Shown here in pieces: positions 1 through 6,372 of a DNA stretch of 7,450 nt. The position numbers were made by a program, and so were the translations under genes. Under the pieces are notes generated by a model that did not search any database, had not been told where the DNA came from, and saw only the letters and a list, made by a program, of their open reading frames with translations. Location of the stretch: the NCBI GenBank assembly GCA_947446935.1, contig CANFIV010000067.1:1-7450 (forward strand), read 5' to 3'. The stretch comes from Sphingomonadaceae bacterium (lineage in GTDB: Bacteria; Pseudomonadota; Alphaproteobacteria; Sphingomonadales; Sphingomonadaceae). Position 1 is the first letter of the stretch, and each line of letters opens with the position of its first letter.

Positions 1-651
1 AAGGTGGCCGAGCAGCTGTTCTGGTCGAGCTTCACCAACGCCGGCCAGATCTGCGTCGCCGCCAAGCGCATCTATATCCACGAGGATATCTATGACGAGA
101 TGAGCGCCGCAATCGCCGCCTATGCCAAGACTGTCACGGTCGGCGATGGTGCCAACCAGGGCACTGGCGTCGGTCCGATCCAGAACAAGAAGCAGTTCGA
201 CCGCGTGTGCGAGCTGATCGAAGACGCCAAGACCAACGGCTACAAGTTCCTCGTTGGCGGCGATGTCGATCCCTCGGGCTCGGGCTACTATGTGCCGATC
301 ACCATCCTCGACAACCCGCCCGAAGACGCGCGGATTGTGGCCGAGGAACAGTTCGGCCCGGTCATGCCGCTGATGAAGTTCTCGACCGACGACGAGGTTA
401 TCGCTCGCGCCAACAACTCGGATTATGGCCTCGCCGGCGCGGTGTGGACCAAGGATACCGACCGCGGTGTGGCGATTGCCGAGCAGCTCGAAACCGGCAC
501 GGTGTGGATCAACGAGTTCCTTCACCTTTCGCCGTTCGCGCCCTTCGGCGGCCACAAGCAGTCGGGCTTCGGTGCGGAATACGGCATCGAAGGTCTGAAG
601 GAGTTCACCTACAGCCAGGTGATCACCATCAAGAAAGACGCGCTGGTCTGA
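1..651 (+). CDS. Aldehyde dehydrogenase family protein, C-terminal part (5' end outside window)
   Basis: NAD(P)+-dependent oxidation of an aldehyde to a carboxylate, cytosolic. The frame is open from the first base and 216 residues are visible. The catalytic-cysteine motif NAGQIC places the nucleophile at visible residue 18 (codon 52-54). The coenzyme-binding EEQFGPV follows at about residues 115-121, a spacing like that in classical ALDHs, and the C-terminal block includes PFGGHKQSG. Family members are about 480-500 residues with the cysteine near 290-300, so roughly 270-285 N-terminal residues, including most of the Rossmann domain, lie before the window. The GTG at position 4 is only an internal valine codon and not a start. 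The gene precedes the oxygenase operon in the same direction, separated by 64 bases holding a strong hairpin. It may oxidise an aldehyde made in the same pathway; the substrate is not readable. Family assignment is very secure. Confidence 0.96.
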   Translation, partial: KVAEQLFWSSFTNAGQICVAAKRIYIHEDIYDEMSAAIAAYAKTVTVGDGANQGTGVGPIQNKKQFDRVCELIEDAKTNGYKFLVGGDVDPSGSGYYVPITILDNPPEDARIVAEEQFGPVMPLMKFSTDDEVIARANNSDYGLAGAVWTKDTDRGVAIAEQLETGTVWINEFLHLSPFAPFGGHKQSGFGAEYGIEGLKEFTYSQVITIKKDALV

Positions 652-657
652 TGTCCG

Positions 658-700
658 GACGGGGCCTGGCTGCGCGAGAGCTGCGCAGCCGGGCCCCGTC
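658..700 (+). terminator. Strong GC-rich intergenic hairpin, terminator-like without U tract
   Basis: Bases 658-675 pair with 683-700 as an 18-bp stem with a single G-U wobble (667/691) around a 7-base loop (gagagct). It starts 7 bases after the ALDH stop and ends just before the oxygenase ribosome binding site. No run of T follows, so it is not a textbook intrinsic terminator. It could attenuate read-through, protect the 3' end of the upstream mRNA or separate expression of the two genes. The structure is read directly from the sequence; its role is inferred. Confidence 0.6.
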
Positions 701-702
701 AT

Positions 703-707
703 GGGAG
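703..707 (+). promoter_or_regulatory. Ribosome binding site deciding a GTG start for the oxygenase
   Basis: GGGAG lies 8 bases upstream of the GTG at 716. The alternative ATG at 701 sits flush against the 3' base of the hairpin and has no Shine-Dalgarno sequence, because the stem occupies the space where one would be. The GTG start gives the N-terminus MNYVRNSWHVAAW, which matches the typical beginning of VanA/dicamba-type oxygenases. Confidence 0.65.
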
Positions 708-715
708 CACATTCT

Positions 716-1765
716 GTGAATTATGTCCGCAATTCCTGGCATGTCGCGGCGTGGAGCTGTGACATAGCTGAGGGAAAGCCCTTTGCCGTGTCCATTCTGG
801 GCGAGCCGGTGGTGATCTGGCGCGGCGTATCGGGGGGCTTGCGGGCATTTGAGGACCGCTGTGTCCACCGTCTGGCACCGCTCTCGCTTGGGCGCTGTGA
901 GGGCGAAAACTTGCGCTGCATGTATCATGGGCTGCTGTTCGGGCCGGACGGGGCAGTGGTTGAGATTCCGGGGCAGAACCTGATCCCCGCAGGGGCGAAA
1001 GTCCGCACCTATCCGGTGGCTGACCGGCACGATTGGATCTGGGTGTGGATGGGCGATCCGGCGCTTGCCGATGAAGCGCTGATCCCGGCGGCGGTGGGGA
1101 TCTCCGAACCTGACTGGCTTTTGGGTCACGGACAGCTGGACTATGCGGCTGAGGCCCGTTTGATCTGCGACAACCTTCTCGATTTCAGCCACCTCACCTA
1201 TGTCCATGCGCAAAGCTTTCAGGCGGGATCGGAATTTGCCGAGCACCAGCCGAAGATCACTCCGCTTGATCGCGGCGTGCGTGTCACTCGCTGGCTTCCT
1301 GCCGCCGTAGGCAACTGGCGCAATCCGCACGATGTGCCAGTCGAGGCCTACCAAACCTATGATTTCCTCGTGCCGGGGGTGCTGCTTATGTGGTCCGCGA
1401 ACTACCCCGTCGGCACGGCTACGCGGCTGGGTGATGCAGTGCCGTCCATGGCGGATGCGCTCTCCGGGCTCAATTTCACCAGCCAGGCGGTTACCTCGAC
1501 CGGGCCCGGCACGGCGCGCTATTTCTTTTCGTGGGGCCCGCATTGCCGCCATGGCGACGCGGCAAAGCGTGACATGATGATGGGAATCGCCGGCCAAGCC
1601 TTTGCCGAAGACAAGACCATGATCGAGGCACAGCAGCGGGTAATTGCCGCCACGCCCGATCCGCGGATCATGCCCACCGCGCACGACCGCGGAGTGACGC
1701 TCTACAATCGGCTGGTCGAGCGACTAGCCCGTGACAATCCTTCCGAACTGGAGCCTGCCGCGTGA
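716..1765 (+). CDS. Rieske [2Fe-2S] non-heme iron oxygenase, VanA/dicamba O-demethylase-like
   Basis: Oxygenase component of a ring-hydroxylating or O-demethylating Rieske system; cytosolic, using O2 and electrons from a ferredoxin or reductase partner. The Rieske domain has C49-x-H51 and C68-x2-H71. The mononuclear iron motif is N153, D156, H159 and H164 (NLLDFSHLTYVH), with a likely facial Asp at D299 (AEDK). The 349-residue length and motif positions nearly coincide with dicamba monooxygenase as I recall it; vanillate demethylase VanA is also similar. GTG 716 is preferred over ATG 701 because of the GGGAG at 703-707. It is the first gene of the compact operon and overlaps the amidohydrolase by 4 bases. 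No ferredoxin or reductase gene is in the window, so its electron donor must be encoded elsewhere. Family membership is certain; O-demethylation is the likeliest chemistry but the substrate is unknown. Confidence 0.9.
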   Translation: MNYVRNSWHVAAWSCDIAEGKPFAVSILGEPVVIWRGVSGGLRAFEDRCVHRLAPLSLGRCEGENLRCMYHGLLFGPDGAVVEIPGQNLIPAGAKVRTYPVADRHDWIWVWMGDPALADEALIPAAVGISEPDWLLGHGQLDYAAEARLICDNLLDFSHLTYVHAQSFQAGSEFAEHQPKITPLDRGVRVTRWLPAAVGNWRNPHDVPVEAYQTYDFLVPGVLLMWSANYPVGTATRLGDAVPSMADALSGLNFTSQAVTSTGPGTARYFFSWGPHCRHGDAAKRDMMMGIAGQAFAEDKTMIEAQQRVIAATPDPRIMPTAHDRGVTLYNRLVERLARDNPSELEPAA

Positions 1766-2631
1766 TCGATATTACCAAAATCAAAGCCATCGATGTGCAT
1801 GTTCACGCCGAGGTTTCGTGCCACGATCCGGAAGACCCGGTGATGGGCAAGTTCTTCGATGCCGCCTCGGCCTATTTCAAGGCCCCGCGTGAGCGGCCCA
1901 AGATGCCCGAGATCGCCGAGATCTACCGCGAGCAGCAGATTGCCTTCTGCCTGTTCACGGTCGACTGCGAGAGCGGGATCGGCGCCAAGCGGCTCTCCAA
2001 TTACGAGATCGCCGAGTTCGCTGCCAAGAACGACGATATCTGCATGGCTTTCGCCTCGATCGACCCGCACAAGGGCAAGCTCGGCGCGCGCGAGGCGCGT
2101 GATCTGATCGAGAACTACGGGGTCAAGGGCTTCAAGTTCCACCACATCATGCAGAACATCGATCCGGCGGCGCAAGTCGGCTATCCGATCTACGAGGTGA
2201 TTGCCGAGCACAAGCTGCCCGCGATCTTCCACACCGGCCATTCGGGCATGGGCACCGGCATGCGCGGCGGTGGCGGGGTGCGGCTGAAATATGGCCAGCC
2301 GATGCTCGTCGATGATGTCGCGGTCGATTTCCCGGACATGAAGGTGATCCTCGCGCATCCCTCGTGGCCCTGGGTGGATGAGAGCCTCTCGATGGCGCTG
2401 CACAAGGACAACGTGTTCATCGATCTCTCCGGCTGGAGCCCCAAGTACTTTGCGCCGCAGATCATCCAGTATGCCAACACGCAGCTGAAGCATAAGATGC
2501 TGTTTGGATCGGACTTCCCGCTGATCCATCCGCAAAAGTGGATCGATGCGGCGCTCAAGGTGGGCTTCAAGGATGAGGTGCTGCCAGGCATCATGAAGGA
2601 CAACGCGCTGCGCGTGCTCGGGCTGGGCTGA
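1762..2631 (+). CDS. Amidohydrolase-2 family metal-dependent enzyme (ACMSD-like TIM barrel)
   Basis: A 289-residue TIM-barrel metalloenzyme of the Amidohydro_2/ACMSD group, which includes decarboxylases, hydratases and lactonases acting on aromatic-derived acids (for example LigW, LigJ and gamma-resorcylate decarboxylase). Visible metal and catalytic residues are H13 and H15 (DVHVH), H157 (FHTGH), H199 (AHPSWPW) and D251 (FGSDFPL). A second His pair, H127-H128 (KFHHI), may contribute to the active site. A glycine-rich stretch (GMRGGGG, residues 166-172) looks like a loop. The GTG start overlaps the oxygenase stop (GTGA) with GGAG at 1750-1753, 8 bases away, indicating translational coupling. 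No signal peptide, so cytosolic. The reaction could be decarboxylation, hydrolysis or hydration; the sequence does not decide. It is shorter than LigW/LigJ as I recall them (about 330-340), so I do not assign those names. Confidence 0.88.
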   Translation: MIDITKIKAIDVHVHAEVSCHDPEDPVMGKFFDAASAYFKAPRERPKMPEIAEIYREQQIAFCLFTVDCESGIGAKRLSNYEIAEFAAKNDDICMAFASIDPHKGKLGAREARDLIENYGVKGFKFHHIMQNIDPAAQVGYPIYEVIAEHKLPAIFHTGHSGMGTGMRGGGGVRLKYGQPMLVDDVAVDFPDMKVILAHPSWPWVDESLSMALHKDNVFIDLSGWSPKYFAPQIIQYANTQLKHKMLFGSDFPLIHPQKWIDAALKVGFKDEVLPGIMKDNALRVLGLG

Positions 2632-2637
2632 GCACGC

Positions 2638-3102
2638 ATGGCCAGCGAACCCGCCGATATCCGCGGCTGGCAGCGGCTGAGTGGTGCCATTACGACTTCG
2701 GGGCGGCTTGAGGACAACGATGTTGCGCGGTTGGCGGCGCTGGGTGTGCGCCATGTCGTCAATCTTGCACTCGACAGCCATCCCGAAGCGTTGGCTGATG
2801 AGGCCGACAAGTTCGCGGCGCAGGGCATTGCCTATACCCACATCCCCGTGCCGTTCGACGCGCCGGATGAGGCGCATTTTGCTGCATTTCGTGCTGCGCT
2901 GGAGCAAGGGCTGGTGCCGGTCCACGTGCATTGCATCATGAACTGGCGGGTCAGTGCGTTCTTCTACCGCCTGCATCGCGATCATGATGGCATGCCCGAA
3001 GCAGAGGCGCGCGCGCTGATGGCACAGCAGTGGCTCCCCGATGCCAGTGAAAAGCCCGAGTGGCGGGTCTGGGCCGACTTTATCGCGCAAAAGGATCGCT
3101 GA
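2638..3102 (+). CDS. Small protein-tyrosine-phosphatase-like protein (DUF442-type, CX4R loop)
   Basis: A 154-residue single-domain protein with the fold signature of the dual-specificity-phosphatase-like/DUF442 group. An N-terminal strand is followed by a helix and the strand VRHVVNLAL; the phosphate-binding loop is VHVHCIMNWRVSAF, with His98, Cys99 and Arg104. Only four residues separate Cys and Arg, against five in classical phosphatases; DUF442 proteins, including the domain fused to beta-lactamase-like hydrolases (Blh), also use CX4R. The loop centre is Met-Asn-Trp instead of the usual small Ser/Gly/Thr residues, so activity is uncertain. A possible general acid is D74 or D77 (FDAPDE). 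It starts 6 bases after the amidohydrolase stop and overlaps the SDR start by one base, so it is embedded in the catabolic operon. Its role there is unknown: a metabolite phosphatase, a sulfur-transfer-like protein or a regulator are all open. Confidence 0.75.
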   Translation: MASEPADIRGWQRLSGAITTSGRLEDNDVARLAALGVRHVVNLALDSHPEALADEADKFAAQGIAYTHIPVPFDAPDEAHFAAFRAALEQGLVPVHVHCIMNWRVSAFFYRLHRDHDGMPEAEARALMAQQWLPDASEKPEWRVWADFIAQKDR

Positions 3103-3851
3103 TGAATTTTGCAGGCCTGCATGTCGTGATCACCGGCGCATCGACCGGGATTGGACGCGCGACAGCCGAGCGGGTGGTGCGCGCCGGCGCGCGGGTGACG
3201 CTGATTGCCCGGCGCGGCGAGCTGCTCGCGGATCTTTGCGCTGAACTCGGTGCAGGCGCTGGTTGGGCGGCGGCCGATGTCGGCCGGCAGGATCAGCTGA
3301 TTGCTGCGCTGGACAGTGCAGTGGCGCAGCACGGGGCCATCGATGCCCTGTTCCTCAATGCCGGGACGGGCGGCACGTTCGCTCCGCTCGAAAGCTACAG
3401 TGACGACGCATTCGATGCGCTGATGGCAGTCAACATGCAGGCCCCGTTCTGGGCAGTGCGCCATGTGCTGCCCGCCATGAAGGCGCGGGGAGCCGGATCG
3501 ATCCTCATCACCGGCAGCCTTGCCTCCGAGCGCGGCATGGCGATGAATGTCGGCTACGTCATGAGCAAGCATGCGGTGCTTGGCCTCGCGCGTGCGGCAG
3601 CGATCGAGGCGGCCCCGCACGGCGTGTGCGTCAATTGCCTTGTTCCCGGTTTCATCGCCACGCCGCTGCTCGATGGCGTACCGCCCGAACAGCTCGGGTC
3701 GCTTGCTGCCAATGTGCCCCAGCAGCGGCTGGGCAGTGCGGCGGACGTGGCTGAAGTTGCCGCTTTCCTTCTTTCGGGCGCAGCCGCCCATGTCACTGGC
3801 CAGAGCTGGGCGGTGGATGGCGGTGTGCTCGGCACTCTTGCCATCAGGTAG
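3102..3851 (+). CDS. Short-chain dehydrogenase/reductase (classical SDR)
   Basis: NAD(P)-dependent alcohol/carbonyl oxidoreductase of 249 residues, cytosolic. The nucleotide-binding motif TGASTGIG is at 11-18, D59-V60 contacts adenine, NAG is at 86-88, and the catalytic tetrad is N111, S139, Y152 and K156. The end of strand beta-2 reads ARR (R37-R38) with no Asp, which favours NADP(H). The C-terminal AVDGG is typical. The ATG at 3102 overlaps the preceding stop by one base and has AAGGA at 3091-3095, 6 bases upstream; the in-frame extension to 3060 would run into the upstream gene and is rejected. In a LigF-like context the SDR could oxidise a benzylic alcohol to a ketone, as LigD/LigL/LigN do before beta-ether cleavage, but it could equally reduce a ketone. 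Family secure, substrate unknown. Confidence 0.93.
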   Translation: MNFAGLHVVITGASTGIGRATAERVVRAGARVTLIARRGELLADLCAELGAGAGWAAADVGRQDQLIAALDSAVAQHGAIDALFLNAGTGGTFAPLESYSDDAFDALMAVNMQAPFWAVRHVLPAMKARGAGSILITGSLASERGMAMNVGYVMSKHAVLGLARAAAIEAAPHGVCVNCLVPGFIATPLLDGVPPEQLGSLAANVPQQRLGSAADVAEVAAFLLSGAAAHVTGQSWAVDGGVLGTLAIR

Positions 3852-3858
3852 CTTCCCC

Positions 3859-4635
3859 ATGACGCTCAAATACTATCACGCCGAACCACTGGCGAATTCG
3901 CTCAAGTCGATGGCTCCGCTCAAGGAGAAGGGGCTCGCGTATGAGAGCATCTACGTCGACCTGCACAAGTTCGAGCAGCACCAGCCGTGGTTCACCGCCA
4001 TCAATCCCGAGGGGCAGGTGCCCGTGCTCGATCACGACGGCACGATCATCACGCACACCACGGTGATCAACGAGTACCTGGAAGACGTGTTCCCGGATGC
4101 CCAGCCGGCAGATGGCCCGCTGCGGCCGCGCGATGCGGTGGGGGCGGCGCGGATGCGCTATTGGAACAAGTTCGTCGACGAGCAGGTGATGAACTTTGTT
4201 TCGATGCATGGCTGGCACCGCATGGTCGGCGTGATCGCGCGGAACATCGATAGCGGCGATTTCGAAAAGCTGCTGGAAAGCATCCCACTTCCCGATCAGC
4301 GCAAGAAGTGGGCGACCGCGCGCTCAGGCTTTTCCGAGGCGGATCTCGCCAATGCGACGGCCAAGATCGAATATGCGGTGGACAAGGTCGAGAAGCAGCT
4401 GGGCGAAACGCCGTGGCTCGCGGGCCAGACTTACACGCTCGCGGACATCAATTTCTACTCGCACTGCGGCATGATGGTGGAGCGCATGTTCCCCGATATG
4501 GACATCGCCAAGCGCGCGCCGCGCCTTGTCGAATGGCGTGACCGCGTCACCGCCAGGCCGGGCATGGCCGCAGCGCTCAAGAGCGAGGACCGCACCGCGC
4601 CGGGCTTGCGCACTTGGTCGGGGCATGTGCGCTGA
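3859..4635 (+). CDS. Glutathione S-transferase, LigF-like (beta-etherase family)
   Basis: A 258-residue cytosolic GST. The N-terminal thioredoxin-fold domain (about 1-80) starts MTLKYYHAEPLANSLK and includes KFEQHQPWF, INPEGQVPVL (cis-Pro55) and NEYLEDVFP; from memory this is strikingly like LigF, the glutathione-dependent beta-aryl-etherase of Sphingobium SYK-6 (about 257 residues). N13-S14, the region of the GSH-activating residue, are retained. The helical C-terminal domain (about 90-258) carries WLAGQTYTLADI, the usual GST N-capping block. Oddly, the Glu-Ser pair that normally binds the gamma-glutamyl group of glutathione reads His66-Thr67. The ATG lies 7 bases after the SDR stop with only a weak AGG at 3846-3848, suggesting coupled translation, and the gene overlaps the next by one base. 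Ether cleavage by thiol displacement is plausible; dehalogenation, isomerisation or another GSH reaction are alternatives. Confidence 0.9.
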   Translation: MTLKYYHAEPLANSLKSMAPLKEKGLAYESIYVDLHKFEQHQPWFTAINPEGQVPVLDHDGTIITHTTVINEYLEDVFPDAQPADGPLRPRDAVGAARMRYWNKFVDEQVMNFVSMHGWHRMVGVIARNIDSGDFEKLLESIPLPDQRKKWATARSGFSEADLANATAKIEYAVDKVEKQLGETPWLAGQTYTLADINFYSHCGMMVERMFPDMDIAKRAPRLVEWRDRVTARPGMAAALKSEDRTAPGLRTWSGHVR

Positions 4636-5375
4636 TGGCGGGGTTTGTGCTGATCCATGGGTCGTGGCACGGCGGCTGGTGTTTCGATCCCGTTGCGGCC
4701 TTGCTGCGCGCCCGGGGACATACCGTTGTCGCGCCGACTTTGCCCGCGATGGGCGGGACGGCCGAGGAAATAGCCGCGATCACGCTGGGCGAATGGGGCG
4801 AATTTGCTGCACAGCATTGCCGCGATCTGAAGGCCGAGCTGGGCGGCGGCCCAGTCGTGCTTGCAGGACATAGCAGAGGCGGCCTTGTGGTGAGCACGGC
4901 GGCGGAACGCGATCCCGCCGCGATGGATGCGCTGGTCTACATCTGCGCGATGATGCTGCCTTCGGGTGTTTCTCGCGCCGAGTTCAAGACGATGGAAGAG
5001 CCCAATCCTGATTTCGATGCGATCATTAGCAAGGTGTATGGTGGTGCTGCCACCGTGGTCGATCCGGCGCTTGCCGGACCGGTCTTTGCGCAAATGTCGC
5101 CGCCTGATCTTGTTGCAAGTGTTCTGCCTCGTCTGGTGGCAGAGCCGCACGGGCCGCGCGCGGAATTGCTGCAGCTGACAGCGGAGCGCTGGGGCAGCCT
5201 GCCGCGCACGTATGTCGAGTGCACCGAGGACCGCACAATCCCCATCACCAGCCAGCGACGGATGCAGGCAATGAGCCCCGGTGCGCGGGTGGTGACGCTC
5301 GATGCCGATCACAGCCCTTATCTCTCGCGTCCGGTTGAACTCGCCGACGCGCTGGAGCGAGCCATCCCGGTTTGA
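4635..5375 (+). CDS. Alpha/beta hydrolase (HNL/methyl-esterase-like)
   Basis: A 246-residue serine hydrolase of the subgroup that includes hydroxynitrile lyases, plant methyl esterases and bacterial EstC-type esterases. The oxyanion-hole segment HGSWHGGW is at residues 8-15, the nucleophile elbow GHSRGG places Ser80, the acid is probably D199 (ECTEDRTIP), and the catalytic His is H226 (DADHSPY). The start chosen is the ATG at 4635, one base overlapping the GST stop; the in-frame ATG at 4614 lies inside the GST gene and would add seven residues before a typical start of this family. No signal peptide, so cytosolic. It probably hydrolyses an ester or lactone made in the pathway; C-C bond hydrolysis or lyase activity cannot be excluded. 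Confidence 0.9.
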   Translation: MAGFVLIHGSWHGGWCFDPVAALLRARGHTVVAPTLPAMGGTAEEIAAITLGEWGEFAAQHCRDLKAELGGGPVVLAGHSRGGLVVSTAAERDPAAMDALVYICAMMLPSGVSRAEFKTMEEPNPDFDAIISKVYGGAATVVDPALAGPVFAQMSPPDLVASVLPRLVAEPHGPRAELLQLTAERWGSLPRTYVECTEDRTIPITSQRRMQAMSPGARVVTLDADHSPYLSRPVELADALERAIPV

Positions 5376-5376
5376 T

Positions 5377-5381
5377 AAGGA
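5377..5381 (+). promoter_or_regulatory. Ribosome binding site of the TauD-family gene
   Basis: AAGGA lies 7 bases before ATG 5389, within the 13-base gap after the hydrolase stop. It decides the start: the frame is open upstream to an ATG at 5302, but that would overlap the hydrolase gene by 74 bases and add 29 residues that do not look like this family. Confidence 0.7.
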
Positions 5382-5388
5382 CAGCGCG

Positions 5389-6288
5389 ATGCGCGAAGTG
5401 AGGCTGAGCCCGCAGGGAGACTTCGACAATGCTGCACTGCCTGCGCAGCATATTGCGGTCCACCCTGTGTCTGCCGCGATGGGGGCCGAGATCACCGGCG
5501 TGCTCCTTGGCAGCCTTTCGGATGCAGCATTTGGCGAACTGCGTGCAGCGCTCTGGCGGCACAAGATGGTTTTCTTGCGCGATCAGCACCTGACCCACGC
5601 CGAGCACGAGGCCTTCAGCGCCCGCTTCGGACCCTTTGCCGTCGATGCCTATACGCAGGGCGTGGAAGGGCACCGCAATGTCCATCCGCTCATCAAGGAG
5701 GCCGATACGCGCACCAAGGCGCTGTTCGGCAGCGGCTGGCACACCGATTCGCCGTTTCTGGACGAGCCACCCTCGGTCACGATCCTGCGCGCGGTCGAAG
5801 TGCCGCCTTATGGCGGGGACACCACCTGGGCCGATACGCAGCTGGCCTGGCGCATGCTGAGTCCGGCGATGCAGGCCATGCTGCGCCCGCTGAAGGTGCA
5901 CATGTCGGCCGAGGCGAACATGCTGACGCAGGAGCGGATCAGCGGGAAGCCGATGGCCTTTGCCACCGAGGCACGGCGCGTGGCGGCGGTGCAGGGCAAC
6001 TTCCACCCGCTGGTGCGCACGCATCCCTATACCGGGCTGCCATCGCTCTATGTTGACGAGGTCTATGCCGTCGGGATCGAGGGCATGACCGAGGCGGAAA
6101 GCCGCCCGCTGCTTGATTTCCTGACCCGGCACATCACGCAGGCCGGGTTCACCTGCCGCTTGCGCTGGGAGCCGGGCATGATCGCGATGTGGGACAACCG
6201 CGCGGCGCTGCATCTGGCACCGAACGATTATGATGGGTTCCGGCGGGAGATGTACCGCACGACGATGGCGGGGGAGCGGCGGGTTTAG
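5389..6288 (+). CDS. TauD/TfdA-family Fe(II)/2-oxoglutarate-dependent dioxygenase
   Basis: A 299-residue cytosolic dioxygenase that couples decarboxylation of 2-oxoglutarate to succinate with hydroxylation of a substrate, often breaking a C-S, C-O or C-N bond (taurine for TauD, 2,4-D for TfdA). The iron triad is H118-x-D120 (GWHTDSPF) and H275 (DNRAALHLAPNDY). The 2-oxoglutarate carboxylate is bound by R290, exactly 15 residues after the distal His as in E. coli TauD, and T145 (GGDTTW) matches the second 2-oxoglutarate contact. The N-terminal block from about 25 to 81 (HPVSAAMGAEITGV to ARFGP) is also typical. It is the last gene of the operon and ends 35 bases before the inverted repeat pair. 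It is the second, mechanistically unrelated non-heme iron oxygenase in the operon after the Rieske enzyme. Substrate unknown. Confidence 0.93.
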   Translation: MREVRLSPQGDFDNAALPAQHIAVHPVSAAMGAEITGVLLGSLSDAAFGELRAALWRHKMVFLRDQHLTHAEHEAFSARFGPFAVDAYTQGVEGHRNVHPLIKEADTRTKALFGSGWHTDSPFLDEPPSVTILRAVEVPPYGGDTTWADTQLAWRMLSPAMQAMLRPLKVHMSAEANMLTQERISGKPMAFATEARRVAAVQGNFHPLVRTHPYTGLPSLYVDEVYAVGIEGMTEAESRPLLDFLTRHITQAGFTCRLRWEPGMIAMWDNRAALHLAPNDYDGFRREMYRTTMAGERRV

Positions 6289-6323
6289 TTTTGTAGACTT
6301 GACGCGGTTTTGTGGGTCGCGCA

Positions 6324-6350
6324 GGATTCCCGCCTGCGCGGGAATGACGA
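6324..6350. repeat. Palindromic extragenic repeat, copy 1 (REP-like)
   Basis: A 27-base element with an 8-bp self-complementary stem (attcccgc / gcgggaat) around a 4-base loop (ctgc), flanked by a gga start and a gacga end. It matches the reverse complement of copy 2 at 26 of 27 positions. Elements of this kind (attcccgc-loop-gcgggaat next to tgacg) are, to my knowledge, widespread between genes in sphingomonad genomes. It lies just past the end of the plus-strand operon. Confidence 0.8.
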
Positions 6351-6372
6351 AGTCCTTGTTGGCCAGTTCTGC

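Noticed and set aside
629..1684. Long minus-strand open frame opposite the Rieske oxygenase gene
   Set aside because: Its translation is rich in Arg, His and Pro with no recognisable motif, and it mirrors the plus-strand gene whose metal-binding motifs are intact. It is a GC-rich antisense shadow.
1762..2631. Naming the amidohydrolase ligW or ligJ
   Set aside because: It is in the same broad family, but it is shorter and I cannot confirm orthology by eye; no extradiol dioxygenase of the corresponding pathways is in the window.
1702..3090. 462-codon minus-strand open frame across the amidohydrolase and phosphatase-like genes
   Set aside because: It is longer than either real gene but has no domain signature, while both plus-strand genes have conserved motifs and operon-like junctions.
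3571..3858. In-frame upstream extension of the GST gene inside the SDR gene
   Set aside because: The added 96 residues are an out-of-frame reading of the SDR. The GST family N-terminus MTLKYY starts cleanly at 3859.
6299..6304. TTGACG resembling a -35 box downstream of the dioxygenase gene
   Set aside because: No acceptable -10 box lies 16-18 bases further on, and no plus-strand gene follows; the next genes are on the opposite strand.
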